Shown here in pieces: positions 33,896 to 43,279 of a DNA stretch of 64,000 bases. The notes beneath the pieces were generated by a model. It was not told where the DNA came from. It did not search any database and saw only the letters and a program-made list of their open reading frames with translations. A program made the position numbers and the translations under genes. Source of the DNA: JASEGV01 sp947085405 (GTDB lineage: Bacteria > Bacteroidota > Ignavibacteria > UBA10030 > BY39); the NCBI GenBank assembly GCA_947085405.1, contig CAMTWO010000031.1:136048-200047 (forward strand). The letters are read 5' to 3'. The stretch's first letter is position 1. Every line of letters begins with the position of its first letter.

Positions 33896-36313
33896 TTATT
33901 GTTGTTTTTTATTTGTTATCGGCAGCAACCCTTCTACATCGCTGTATGCACGAGAAGATTGTTTCCTTGCCCTAAATTCGGCTTCGATTTCTTTTATCTT
34001 TTTTTCATCACCTATTTGTTTTAATCCGGTTGTATACCATCCCAACTCCCAATCGCTTTGTACAGTGTAATCATTAAACATCTTAAGTCCGGTTTTAAGC
34101 GCCTCATCGGATTCAGCTTTCCTTCCTGTATTTTTAAGTATGATCGCCCTCAAAACATGATAGGGACCTATCTTTTCTCTACCCAATGCCTCATCAATTT
34201 TTTTCAATGCCTCTGTATATAAACTACGGCGGTTCTTCGAGAGCGCAAGGTTGAACAAAGCTCCACCATCAGTAACGCTTGCTTCTGAGGCAGTGTTATA
34301 ATATTTCTCTTCACGTTCATAATCACCTATCTCACCGCAGATTATACCTAACTTAATTAAAATATTATTATCGGGAGTGTTGATTATATGTAAGGCTCTT
34401 TTTAAAAAGTCTATTGCTTTTTCATGATGGCGTATCTCATAATAAAGATCGGCTAATTCAACAAGATAAGAAGCGGTCTCCCGACGTGTAAACTTTTGAG
34501 TCCTTAATGATTCTTCTATACTTTCTATCATTAGTCTGCTTGTTTCAGGATTGACAACGTGCGTAAGAGGATGCTCTATCGTCTCTTTAAATTCCTTATT
34601 ATCTTCAGACGTTAACATTGAGATGTTGGTTTGAAAGACATTGTTTTCATCCAGTCTGTACTTCAGATATAGCGGATGACCTCTTTGGACAGACTCAGTA
34701 ATCTCCCAAATTCTGCTGCCAATAATATATTCGTCATTACCGGCAACAAACTCGACTCTTAACAGCATCCTACCCGTAATATTTGTTTCAGGCACTGCTA
34801 ATTCTGTGGATTGAGCGAACTCGCCGGATGCAGGAAACGGAAGCTCTACACCTTTTGGCACTAATTCAACGAGTCCCTTATCTCCGGTTCTTATAGAAAT
34901 AGAGTTGTGACAAATTGATTTAGCGATACCGTGTCCGTATAATTCTATGGCAAGCGCGTGTATTGCCGCACCTCTTGCAATAGCAAGCTGCAGTGAATCT
35001 CTGTCGGAGTAGGTTAACATTTTTGCATTCTCAAAGTATTTTGCCATAGCTTCCTGGACTTGAGTTATTAAACTGCTGCCTCCGACCATCAAACAATAGT
35101 CAATTTCTTTTGAGTTTAGCCCGCTGCGCTGCAAGGCGTCTTCTAATGGTGCAAATATTGAACAAGTAAGACGGTATTCGGTATCGCGGGCAAAGATTAG
35201 GTCTGTATCTAAAAATGGTTTCAGTATATTTTCGAATTCGACTGCTGAAAGTTTGGGGGATTGAAGTGTCAGTTTTTTGTTCTTTAGATTACAATGATGC
35301 ATTCCAGGTTGAGTTTTTATCAACTCCTTTTCTTCAGGTTTGTAGCTGTCAAACTTTTTTAAACGTGCAATTTCAATACATAGACCTATTTTCAACGCTT
35401 CAGCTAATCCAAGAAAAGCCGGCTCGATTATTTTCTTTTTATCTTCGTAAGACAGTTCAAATTCACTCAGGCCGTTTTGACTGCGTAGTTGTGGTACCAA
35501 ACATTCGTAAAGTATAGCCCGGTCTAAGTCGCTGCCGCCTAACCTGTGATAACGTGAAACCGCTAAAGGAGCGATGTTAATTGATTGAGCGCTTTTACTT
35601 ATTTTAAAAATAGCTACATCGCACGTGCCGCCGCCGAAGTCGAATATCAGTAGATTCTTTTCCTTGTCCAGAGTGCTCATAATATCGTCGCCGAACTGCA
35701 ACAGATAATCGTAAAACGCAGCTACCGGTTCATCGACTAAATCTCCCGGCTTAACATCTATATTGGCAAGCGTTGACGCAAGAAGCGTGTCATGGCGTTG
35801 TGATATCTGAAAAGATGCAGGAACAGATATTACATGACGTGATATTTTATCTCCCTTGCTCTTGTTTATTGCTTCGTTGAAGAAACTTAATACGCGACTT
35901 GCAATTTCCGGAGCGGAACGGTATCCTTCGTGTGCGCGATGGTAAGTACGACGAAGCCCCATATCGTTCTTGCACTCATAGAATATGTCTTTATTTTGTT
36001 CCAGACCGTATTCCGATGCACGTGCTCTTAGACGTTTAGCGCCTTCACCAATGAATTCTTTTCCATTTAAAAGAGCTACCATAGATGGTAAAAACACACT
36101 CGTAAAATTACCTTCGAGAGTTGGCTGATCGACTTCTAAACAATTAAGCTGATATGTATCGGGATTTTTTGGGTCCCATATAATCTCAGCCGCAGTAGAG
36201 TTGGTGGTTCCTAAGTCAATACCAATAACTCGCACCGGTTCTTTAGGCAAATCTTTTGATATTATTTCAGGTTTAAAATCTAATATACTTTTCAATTTGT
36301 TGCCCCTTTTCAA
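33896..36313 (-). CDS. Hsp70-like ATPase with C-terminal TPR repeats
   Basis: 805 aa. The actin/Hsp70 ATPase domain is complete in motifs: IGIDLGTTNS (about 30-39), the DEPVAA region, FDFGGGTCDVAIF (about 225-237) and VGGSSLITQVQEAM (about 405-418). The usual substrate-binding beta domain is shortened, and the C-terminal 200 residues form TPR-like helical pairs. It is therefore not a housekeeping DnaK; it probably senses or remodels a protein partner in the defence operon. A 93-bp gap separates it from the DndE-HerA gene. Confidence 0.85.
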   Translation of the reverse strand: MKRGNKLKSILDFKPEIISKDLPKEPVRVIGIDLGTTNSTAAEIIWDPKNPDTYQLNCLEVDQPTLEGNFTSVFLPSMVALLNGKEFIGEGAKRLRARASEYGLEQNKDIFYECKNDMGLRRTYHRAHEGYRSAPEIASRVLSFFNEAINKSKGDKISRHVISVPASFQISQRHDTLLASTLANIDVKPGDLVDEPVAAFYDYLLQFGDDIMSTLDKEKNLLIFDFGGGTCDVAIFKISKSAQSINIAPLAVSRYHRLGGSDLDRAILYECLVPQLRSQNGLSEFELSYEDKKKIIEPAFLGLAEALKIGLCIEIARLKKFDSYKPEEKELIKTQPGMHHCNLKNKKLTLQSPKLSAVEFENILKPFLDTDLIFARDTEYRLTCSIFAPLEDALQRSGLNSKEIDYCLMVGGSSLITQVQEAMAKYFENAKMLTYSDRDSLQLAIARGAAIHALAIELYGHGIAKSICHNSISIRTGDKGLVELVPKGVELPFPASGEFAQSTELAVPETNITGRMLLRVEFVAGNDEYIIGSRIWEITESVQRGHPLYLKYRLDENNVFQTNISMLTSEDNKEFKETIEHPLTHVVNPETSRLMIESIEESLRTQKFTRRETASYLVELADLYYEIRHHEKAIDFLKRALHIINTPDNNILIKLGIICGEIGDYEREEKYYNTASEASVTDGGALFNLALSKNRRSLYTEALKKIDEALGREKIGPYHVLRAIILKNTGRKAESDEALKTGLKMFNDYTVQSDWELGWYTTGLKQIGDEKKIKEIEAEFRARKQSSRAYSDVEGLLPITNKKQQ

Positions 36314-36406
36314 ACTGTGTGTTTTATTATCGACTCAAAACTTTCAGGCTATCTTTAGCCCATTGTTAACTAGCCAGATTAAGCCACAAAATATGAGCAT
36401 AATGAC

Positions 36407-37933
36407 TTAATAATTTTTATAAAACGCTTCTGCAACAAACTTCGTGAACTCTTCGGTTTTGATCCCGCTCTTAGTAACAACCTGCCAAGGCTCAAGTTTT
36501 GCAATTTCTGTTTGAAGATCTTTTGCGGTTTTCGGACTGCAGCCTAATATCTCTTGAATTGACCGTGCGGACACACCTTCGCATTCAAAAATAAATGCAA
36601 ACTCTAGTAGCTCCTGGAAATTGAAATCTTCTTGTTGATAATCGCTGGGAGATTGGCTTGCAAAGAACACGACAATACCTTTAGAACGACCTTCGCGAAT
36701 AATACGTTGGAGGAAAATATTTTTCTGACTTAGATAATTATGAGCTTCATCAATAACTAAAATAGTTCGAATAGTCCGCTGATTGTTTACTATTGGGCTG
36801 TCAGGTAAAACCGCCATCTCTTTATATAATCTCTCAATAATTAAATATGCCACGAGTTCTTTAAGAACCGGCATTGCATGTAAATCAATCAATAACGTTC
36901 TATCAGAAAGCTTTTCGATAGGATCGATTTCAGAATTATGTGACCAAAATAAATCAAAATTTGCTAAATCCCTGAGCACTTCTATTAATGTATCGTCATT
37001 CTTTCCTTCTTGTGCATATGATGTTCGTGCTACATCAAAGACATCTATAAAATCAGGATATGGTTTTGTAGTGTTTGATCTTCTCGTATAAGCCTCTCTA
37101 ATAGCATCAGTTAGTGCCCCTTTTTGAACAACACCAAACTTTCTATTTATAGAAGCAAAGCTTTCTGCTTTTTCTCTCGCAGATAAATTGATGGTCTGAT
37201 CCTCATATGATGGTAACATGAACGGATTGATCGGTAAAGTTTGCATTCCTTGCAGAAGCCGATACAAATGGACTTTGGCTACATCTATAAATTTTATATT
37301 GTCTGCGACATCTCCTTTATAATCAAAGTAGATAAAGTTCGTTTGATAATTGGACTGTATGCGAATATCGGCAAGAATTTTTAATAAAAATTGTGTCTTA
37401 CCTACACCGGGTTTGCCCATAATTGCGAGATGCGAATTTGCGTGTTTCTGTGTATTATTCAATTCCAGTATCACGTCTGTTTTTTGTAATAATGTCTTTC
37501 CTAAAAAGAGTTCAAATCCTTTTCCGAACATTTCTTTCCTGCCCTTAAACTCAATGATCCCTACAATCTTCTTCAACATTAGATCTGCGTTATTACCGCT
37601 TTCAACAAATAATTTATGCAGTCGTTTACTGCCACTATCTACATGGTTTTTGATAATTGATTTGTTTGAATATAATTCATCTTCCTGAATATCTTGTTTG
37701 TTGTATACATAAGAGATTAATGTCCGGTAAAACAATTCATCTGTCCCAAAAAATGTGGGGCGTTTCATTTCCCCGCCACTAAAATTTGTGCTTACCGGGA
37801 CATTCGCTCCCTCACTTGAAAGCGACATAGAAAAAGCAACTCGAGCTAATAGATTCTTTTCAAGTTTCGTTTCAAGACGAAGTGCGCTTAATATTTCATC
37901 TGTTTCCTGCGAAGTGTATAATCTGTCTGCCAT
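36407..37933 (-). CDS. DndE-like domain fused to HerA/FtsK-type ATPase
   Basis: 508 aa. Residues 1-110 resemble DndE (DUF1832): a helical domain with the pattern LRLETKLEKNLLARVAFSMSL, basic and suited to nicked-DNA binding. The rest is a HerA/DUF87 ATPase: Walker A GKPGVGKTQ near 172, Walker B TILVIDEAH near 395 and sensor FFASQSP near 425. The ATG at 37933 is preferred: it follows the DndD stop and has GGGAG 8 bp upstream; an in-frame ATG lies 15 bp earlier. It probably pumps or scans DNA as a hexamer. Confidence 0.82.
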   Translation of the reverse strand: MADRLYTSQETDEILSALRLETKLEKNLLARVAFSMSLSSEGANVPVSTNFSGGEMKRPTFFGTDELFYRTLISYVYNKQDIQEDELYSNKSIIKNHVDSGSKRLHKLFVESGNNADLMLKKIVGIIEFKGRKEMFGKGFELFLGKTLLQKTDVILELNNTQKHANSHLAIMGKPGVGKTQFLLKILADIRIQSNYQTNFIYFDYKGDVADNIKFIDVAKVHLYRLLQGMQTLPINPFMLPSYEDQTINLSAREKAESFASINRKFGVVQKGALTDAIREAYTRRSNTTKPYPDFIDVFDVARTSYAQEGKNDDTLIEVLRDLANFDLFWSHNSEIDPIEKLSDRTLLIDLHAMPVLKELVAYLIIERLYKEMAVLPDSPIVNNQRTIRTILVIDEAHNYLSQKNIFLQRIIREGRSKGIVVFFASQSPSDYQQEDFNFQELLEFAFIFECEGVSARSIQEILGCSPKTAKDLQTEIAKLEPWQVVTKSGIKTEEFTKFVAEAFYKNY

Positions 37934-37935
37934 AG

Positions 37936-39921
37936 TTATGACTCCCAAAAATAACCGGTTTTTACTGTCGTCAACTCCTGACGTGGATCGAATTCTAATT
38001 TTGCTGCACCTGATAAATGTGGAGAAAGATTGCGATAATAATTTTTATCGATTTCCGTATCCGTAGATAGTATAATAACTTGTTCACCTGCATTGGGGAA
38101 ATAATTATTCACAATATTTTCTCTATGCGCACTATCTAATCGTGACAATGGTGTGTCGATAATGATAGGTAGTTTAAGTTCACTTGTTTGCGCAAGTCCC
38201 CACAATAAAGAAACTGCAAACACTTCTTTTTCACCTGCTGATAAACTGGATTTTTTTATCTCGTGACCGCTCCGATCTGTGATTTTAATCTCATACGTTT
38301 TTTCATCAATTAATATATCTTTTATTAAACCTGCTTTGCTCGATAGTAATCGATACATTTCGAATGTTTTTTCTTGCAACATGTGCACTTTATTTTTCCG
38401 TAATCTGACGATGAACTGTGTAAGTAAATTAGAAATCGCATCACACTCAGAAATAAAATCGGCTTTTTCTTTCGACACATGATGCTTTTCATATAATTTT
38501 TCAATTTCTAACTCGATTTCCCGTATCCGTTTCTCAAGGCTCATAATGTCCTCTTCTACAATACGAATTTGCTCCGTTTTTCTACCGATTTGAATATTAC
38601 AGTTTTCAATTTCTTCCTGTAATTGGTCAAATAGTTCTTTTTCGGTTTCAGTACCTATACGTTTAAAGGTTGATTCAAGTGCTCTTATCTGTACTTCTAA
38701 TTCTTTTTTCTCTTCTAACAGAGGAGATAAAACGAATACCTCGCTCTTTTCAATTTTTTCCATAATGTTAAGAACCTTTGCTGCATCTCGCTCAGACAAT
38801 CCTAGAATTTTTTCAACATTTGCGGCATCACCATCTTTGAGTAACTTTTCAATTCTTCGTTCCAGTTCTAACATTTTTTCAGCAGATAGTTTCTCTCTAT
38901 AGATCGGTTCCGGTTCTTCTACAACCCGTACAATTTTTTTTGCTAATTCAGCAGCATGTTCACGAATTGCTTCCCCTTGTAAACTATCCCGCTCTTTTTC
39001 TATCTGTTTGCTAATATCCTCAAATAATTTCCCTGTAATACTGAAAGGTAGGTAATTCTCGCAGATGTTTCTAATCTCAGTTTCCAGTTGAGTCAATCGA
39101 TTACTCGCTAATACTCTTTTCTTTTCATTTTGTCGCATTGAATCTTTTGTTTCCGGAGATTCTTGAAAAGTTACTTGAAATCTTCGTTTGGCATCTTCCT
39201 GCTGTGATTTAAACTGATCTATCTCAGATTTTATCTCATCTCGTTCTAGTTTCTTTTTATCTTTTTTACTTTTTTCTCTTTTCAGTTCGCTCTCTTTAAA
39301 TTCCAAATCAGCATCAGTGATATCCACATAGTTTTTGCGTTCTTCTTGTTTTATATATGTGATGTCTGAAGAAAGTCTATTAATATATTGAATACCTAAC
39401 GCCGCCTCAAGAGATGATTGTAATCGAACTTCAGAATGGTCATCAGAGGCTATTTCTTGAATTTTTTCCCCATCGAAAAAGAAGAATTGTGTAATACTTG
39501 GTGGAATCGCCGCACGAATATACTCTTGCCAGATTTCTTTATTTTGAACAGTTACTCTCTTACCGTCTTTTACAACCACTAATCGTTCGACCAGATCTTT
39601 CGGTTTTGCATCTTCAATTGTTCCAGCAGACCAAGATCGTTTTACTATTAATTCTGCTCCATCATCTTCTTCAAGGACTAATTCAAATGATACGCTCGTA
39701 TTGTTCTTCGCTTTTTCTTTTCTATTTATGTACCGAAATAGCTCTTCCGGTTTTACACCATATAAACAATAATTTACAGCTTCAATAATTGAAGTCTTTC
39801 CCGCTCCATTCATACCTCCAATTAAGAAGATGCTTTTTCCTTCTGCATTATCCGGGAATGAAATTTCTGTTGTAAACTGGAATGATTTATAGTTTTCAAT
39901 CGTCAATTTTCTGATTTTCAT
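37936..39921 (-). CDS. dndD: DndD-like SMC/RecN-type ATPase
   Basis: 661 aa. N-terminal ATPase half with LTIENYKSF and Walker A GGMNGAGKTSIIEAV near 34-48. A long coiled coil (about 190-500) with a CxxC-free hinge follows, then the C-terminal ABC signature SLSAGEKEVFAVSLLWGL, Walker B LPIIIDTPLSRLD and a DndD-like tail. In classical Dnd systems DndD supports phosphorothioation of DNA with DndC and DndE, but no DndC is present here. It overlaps the upstream wHTH gene by 4 bp (ATGA). Confidence 0.85.
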   Translation of the reverse strand: MKIRKLTIENYKSFQFTTEISFPDNAEGKSIFLIGGMNGAGKTSIIEAVNYCLYGVKPEELFRYINRKEKAKNNTSVSFELVLEEDDGAELIVKRSWSAGTIEDAKPKDLVERLVVVKDGKRVTVQNKEIWQEYIRAAIPPSITQFFFFDGEKIQEIASDDHSEVRLQSSLEAALGIQYINRLSSDITYIKQEERKNYVDITDADLEFKESELKREKSKKDKKKLERDEIKSEIDQFKSQQEDAKRRFQVTFQESPETKDSMRQNEKKRVLASNRLTQLETEIRNICENYLPFSITGKLFEDISKQIEKERDSLQGEAIREHAAELAKKIVRVVEEPEPIYREKLSAEKMLELERRIEKLLKDGDAANVEKILGLSERDAAKVLNIMEKIEKSEVFVLSPLLEEKKELEVQIRALESTFKRIGTETEKELFDQLQEEIENCNIQIGRKTEQIRIVEEDIMSLEKRIREIELEIEKLYEKHHVSKEKADFISECDAISNLLTQFIVRLRKNKVHMLQEKTFEMYRLLSSKAGLIKDILIDEKTYEIKITDRSGHEIKKSSLSAGEKEVFAVSLLWGLAQTSELKLPIIIDTPLSRLDSAHRENIVNNYFPNAGEQVIILSTDTEIDKNYYRNLSPHLSGAAKLEFDPRQELTTVKTGYFWES

Positions 39922-40550
39922 TTGTAATCCTCACTTAACTCCCACATTCCTCTGGGAGAGCTATTTTTAATTATTCCGGCATCCTTCATTTTATTCCGTT
40001 CCCAATGTGCTGTATTCTCCCAAACAGGTTCACCGTTTTTCAAACGCTCCATATCTCGAGCTGTGAGCTTTCCTCTAAGTATATTCTCTAATTCATTAAT
40101 CACTTCTCTGGACGATGCCGAACCACCATGTTTTTTTAATACTTTTATAATAAGTTCCCGATAAACAGAATTTCCAGTTTTCATACCTCTGGCGGATCTT
40201 GGTTTTCTAATCCCCGGACCAACTTGTTTTTGAGAATATCCAAGGGATTCATTAACGCTGTGATTTAACTCTTTAAGTCCACTTTGGATGATACCCAGCT
40301 TCTTCGTCATCGAGTCTCTAATACTAAGGTCGTTCATTAAGTCCATTTTTATTTTACGCAGCTCCTCTGGTATGGGAACTTTTAAGGATTCAAGCTTATT
40401 AATAGATTTCGATATTTCTTGAAGCTGAGATTCCTTATCCAACACGTTTTTAACTTTTCGACGATCGTCGATTTCAGCGATAACAGCACGGAGCAAATCG
40501 ATTGCTTTTTCCGGATTATCTACGAAAGCAGAAATATCTACGTCTTTCAT
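39918..40550 (-). CDS. Winged-helix protein (Mrr_N-like) with N-terminal coiled coil
   Basis: 210 aa. The N-terminal 100 residues are helical and coiled-coil-like, and a basic linker follows. The C-terminal 85 residues have the winged-helix pattern YRELIIKVLKKHGGSASSREVINELE...GIIKNSSPRGMWELSE seen in Mrr N-terminal and restriction-associated wHTH domains. It probably recognises DNA or recruits DndD. It overlaps both neighbours by 4 bp. Confidence 0.75.
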   Translation of the reverse strand: MKDVDISAFVDNPEKAIDLLRAVIAEIDDRRKVKNVLDKESQLQEISKSINKLESLKVPIPEELRKIKMDLMNDLSIRDSMTKKLGIIQSGLKELNHSVNESLGYSQKQVGPGIRKPRSARGMKTGNSVYRELIIKVLKKHGGSASSREVINELENILRGKLTARDMERLKNGEPVWENTAHWERNKMKDAGIIKNSSPRGMWELSEDYK

Positions 40551-40726
40551 TGTTTAGCCTCTTTGGACTTGACTATTTCTTTTAGTGCGTCATAGATACC
40601 TGAACGACGATCCTTAAATTCATACTCACGGACCGTTTCAAGTAATTTTATTACCTTATCAAAACTAACCTCGTTTTGACGACAAAGATCTTGTAGTAAT
40701 TGTTTGTCTTCACTAGAAAGGTTCAT
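40547..40726 (-). CDS. 59-aa DNA-modification-system-associated small protein
   Basis: 59 aa (MNLSSEDKQLLQDL... to ...EIVKSKEAKQ), helical and charged. The start is 7 bp after the previous stop and its TGA overlaps the next ATG, which strongly supports translation. Size, composition and place next to a Dnd-like gene fit the small proteins often annotated beside DNA-modification systems. The mechanism is unknown. Confidence 0.7.
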   Translation of the reverse strand: MNLSSEDKQLLQDLCRQNEVSFDKVIKLLETVREYEFKDRRSGIYDALKEIVKSKEAKQ

Positions 40727-40733
40727 AATCTAC

Positions 40734-41927
40734 TCACGATATTATTTTTACATTATAAATTGTTGGAGATAACATGTAATTATGTTCATTCTCAAATTCA
40801 GGTTCTTTCACTATCGATATTTCTGGTTTTTTACTCATAGCAGATGAAACAAAATAGATGTGATAGTTATTTATATCTTTTGATTTCTTCAATTCGTTAG
40901 ATGAAAGAAAAAATCCACCACTAAAAGATTTCGAGGAAGTCGCTTTTACTTCAATTGGCTTTTCTGATCCATCTAATTCATAAGATAGTATATCATAACC
41001 TTTTCCATCAGTTTTATCAGCAACATGGTCGACTTTTTTTGCCAAATCATGTCTTCCCGATTTTTTCAATATTTCTATTTCATACATCAATACCAATTTT
41101 TCGCCTCTGTCTCCAATGCGCTTTCTCTGCTTTTGCAATTTTTCATAGTCCTGATTAGCTCTTAATTGATTCCCACCGTTGTGGCCCATCGGCAATTGAT
41201 TATTAGCTCTTACCACAATTCCTTTAGCGGCGTCTAATAATGTTGGAGTTTTCTTACTTTGATTATCTGGTGGGTATCCAAAAGAATCGTATAATAATTT
41301 ATTCCATAAATATGGTGGTTTATTTCTCAGTTCTCGAAAGGAATAACGACACTTCATAAGAGATTGCTGAAGATCGATATTATCTTTGCTTTTACATATA
41401 AGATTCAATTCTGAGATAAAATACAGTAGGTGGTCTTTAGAATAGACCATCGAATACTTTTCAGGATTATACACAAAGAGTATTTTCCCAAGAAACATCG
41501 GCGATATTTTACTATTTCGAATTACCTCAAAGTCGTTTCGTTCACCTGCAATAATTAAATTTATTATCGCCTGTTTAATCTTCCTGAATGCTTCTTTTGG
41601 AGTCTTACCCCATATCTTTGAATGCCGATATTTTCTATTTCTGTCGGTTTTTGTTATTCCATAATAGATACCAAACTTTATTGCCGGACTTCCACTTATT
41701 CGGCCAAGGCGGTCCAATTCTCTTTCAATTCGATAGCAAAATGATTTGTTTTCGCGACCCCTGCCTATGACATATTGATCTAATGATAATCGTGCTATTT
41801 TTTCCGTAGTATAATCTTTTACAAACCTTTTCCTCAGCTTTTCGTTCTTCTTCCATTTCTCATCATTTTGAGCAAGAAGTGAACCGGACCTTTCTTGAAT
41901 AATATCTTTCATTTCGAGGCGATTCAT
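40734..41927 (-). CDS. DUF3883 nuclease-like protein
   Basis: 397 aa. The C-terminal 130 residues match the DUF3883 type: RIGDRGEKLVLMYEIE, GKGYDILSYELDG and KPIEVKATSS, which give the D...ExK residues of a PD-(D/E)xK fold. The N-terminal 220 residues are helical and basic, probably DNA- or modification-binding, and of unrecognised family. With no HsdR in the operon it is a good candidate for the cleaving subunit. It overlaps HsdS by 4 bp (ATGA). Confidence 0.78.
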   Translation of the reverse strand: MNRLEMKDIIQERSGSLLAQNDEKWKKNEKLRKRFVKDYTTEKIARLSLDQYVIGRGRENKSFCYRIERELDRLGRISGSPAIKFGIYYGITKTDRNRKYRHSKIWGKTPKEAFRKIKQAIINLIIAGERNDFEVIRNSKISPMFLGKILFVYNPEKYSMVYSKDHLLYFISELNLICKSKDNIDLQQSLMKCRYSFRELRNKPPYLWNKLLYDSFGYPPDNQSKKTPTLLDAAKGIVVRANNQLPMGHNGGNQLRANQDYEKLQKQRKRIGDRGEKLVLMYEIEILKKSGRHDLAKKVDHVADKTDGKGYDILSYELDGSEKPIEVKATSSKSFSGGFFLSSNELKKSKDINNYHIYFVSSAMSKKPEISIVKEPEFENEHNYMLSPTIYNVKIIS

Positions 41928-43279
41928 TTCTTTACTGCCTCTTCAATTAGTTCTTCCACGCGGCGCTTAGCTTGTTCGAGGAGTATTTGGGATTCGATTT
42001 TTACTTTTTGACTGTTTGTAATTAAATTGTACAATTCAACTCGTAATTGCTTCGCTACCTTTGGAACTAAAAACTTACGAATATCTTTCGGATAAATATA
42101 TTGTTGCGAGGTTCCACTTTGAAATACTTTTGATTGTAAGAGTCCATACTTACTATTTAAAAGAACCATAAGATAGCCAGAATCAAATTCCACAGGGCAT
42201 CTTAACATAGTGATAAAACTTGCATGAACCGCCTTATCTTTGTTTAACCAAATATTTGTTTTCCCCAAATATGCTCCAACAGAATAAAATAATAGATCAT
42301 TTATTTTTAGTATCGCTGAAGGATATTTGTGAACCCACGCATCATCTGCCAACAAGTCATTACCATAACCTGCTGGGGTGATATCTTGCAGATGCTTTTG
42401 TGTAATAATTGGAATTCCTTTACCTGAATATGTTGGATTCCCAAACTTTATAACTTTTGCATATTCTGTGATTTTTACTAGATCATGTTTTCGAGAAAGG
42501 TATCCATAATACTCTTTTAACATTGGATTATGGAATTCTGCATCCCCTCTCAATTTCCCCACCACGTCCGACAGCCTTGCCTCATAAGATAGCGGTTTGT
42601 CAAACTGGAGTTTGTCAAGTCCCAGTTCGCCCTCGAGAAGCTCCTGTGCCTGGGTGTAGAGAGATTGGGAATGTTGTTTTAACTTAAATGATTTATTAAC
42701 TAAATCTGAAACTGCGTCTTGTATCGCTAATGGGAATAAAGGAATAAGAATCTGTCTTAATTCGGCGGCACTCACATTAGCTTGATTTATTGAAGGCATA
42801 GCGCGTCTTCTAATTTGACCGATCCCGAATTTGGTATTCAAATAAATGGCAATAAATTCTGGACGGATGATATTTATATCTGGGATCGCTCTAATAAGAT
42901 AAGAAGCGAATACACTATTTGTGTTTTCTTTTACAATACCTGTTCTTCCAACAAAATCGATCGAGTTAGTTCTGTTAAATAATATGTCATTTTCATTAAC
43001 CTTAAACTGATGAAATTCTTTTTCATTGATATTTGCATATTTTACAGCTTTGGTTGCGAAACAATTTTCAAGCTCATTCATACGAAAAATTGGATAACCT
43101 TTGCCAATCTCATTCATTAAAATAGAAATCCCATATTGGCATTTTTTTAAGCAACTACCAATTTTGGCCCAACTCTTTTCATCCTTTGGGATAAACCTAT
43201 ATTCTGGCCTAAAAAATTCTGCTGATAGTCTGTTATTCTTATATGTATCTACTAGTTGAGTGGTGAAATAAACGGCCAT
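41924..43279 (-). CDS. hsdS: Type I restriction-modification specificity subunit
   Basis: 451 aa. Two target-recognition domains, each followed by a long helix. Family features: SINQANVSAAELRQILIPLFPL after the first domain, the spacer helix KLKQHSQSLYTQAQELLEGE, SGTSQQYIYPKDIRKFLVPK in the second, and the end helix ILLEQAKRRVEELIEEAVKK. It directs the methyltransferase to a bipartite target that cannot be read from sequence. Its ATG overlaps the HsdM stop (TAATG). Confidence 0.92.
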   Translation of the reverse strand: MAVYFTTQLVDTYKNNRLSAEFFRPEYRFIPKDEKSWAKIGSCLKKCQYGISILMNEIGKGYPIFRMNELENCFATKAVKYANINEKEFHQFKVNENDILFNRTNSIDFVGRTGIVKENTNSVFASYLIRAIPDINIIRPEFIAIYLNTKFGIGQIRRRAMPSINQANVSAAELRQILIPLFPLAIQDAVSDLVNKSFKLKQHSQSLYTQAQELLEGELGLDKLQFDKPLSYEARLSDVVGKLRGDAEFHNPMLKEYYGYLSRKHDLVKITEYAKVIKFGNPTYSGKGIPIITQKHLQDITPAGYGNDLLADDAWVHKYPSAILKINDLLFYSVGAYLGKTNIWLNKDKAVHASFITMLRCPVEFDSGYLMVLLNSKYGLLQSKVFQSGTSQQYIYPKDIRKFLVPKVAKQLRVELYNLITNSQKVKIESQILLEQAKRRVEELIEEAVKK

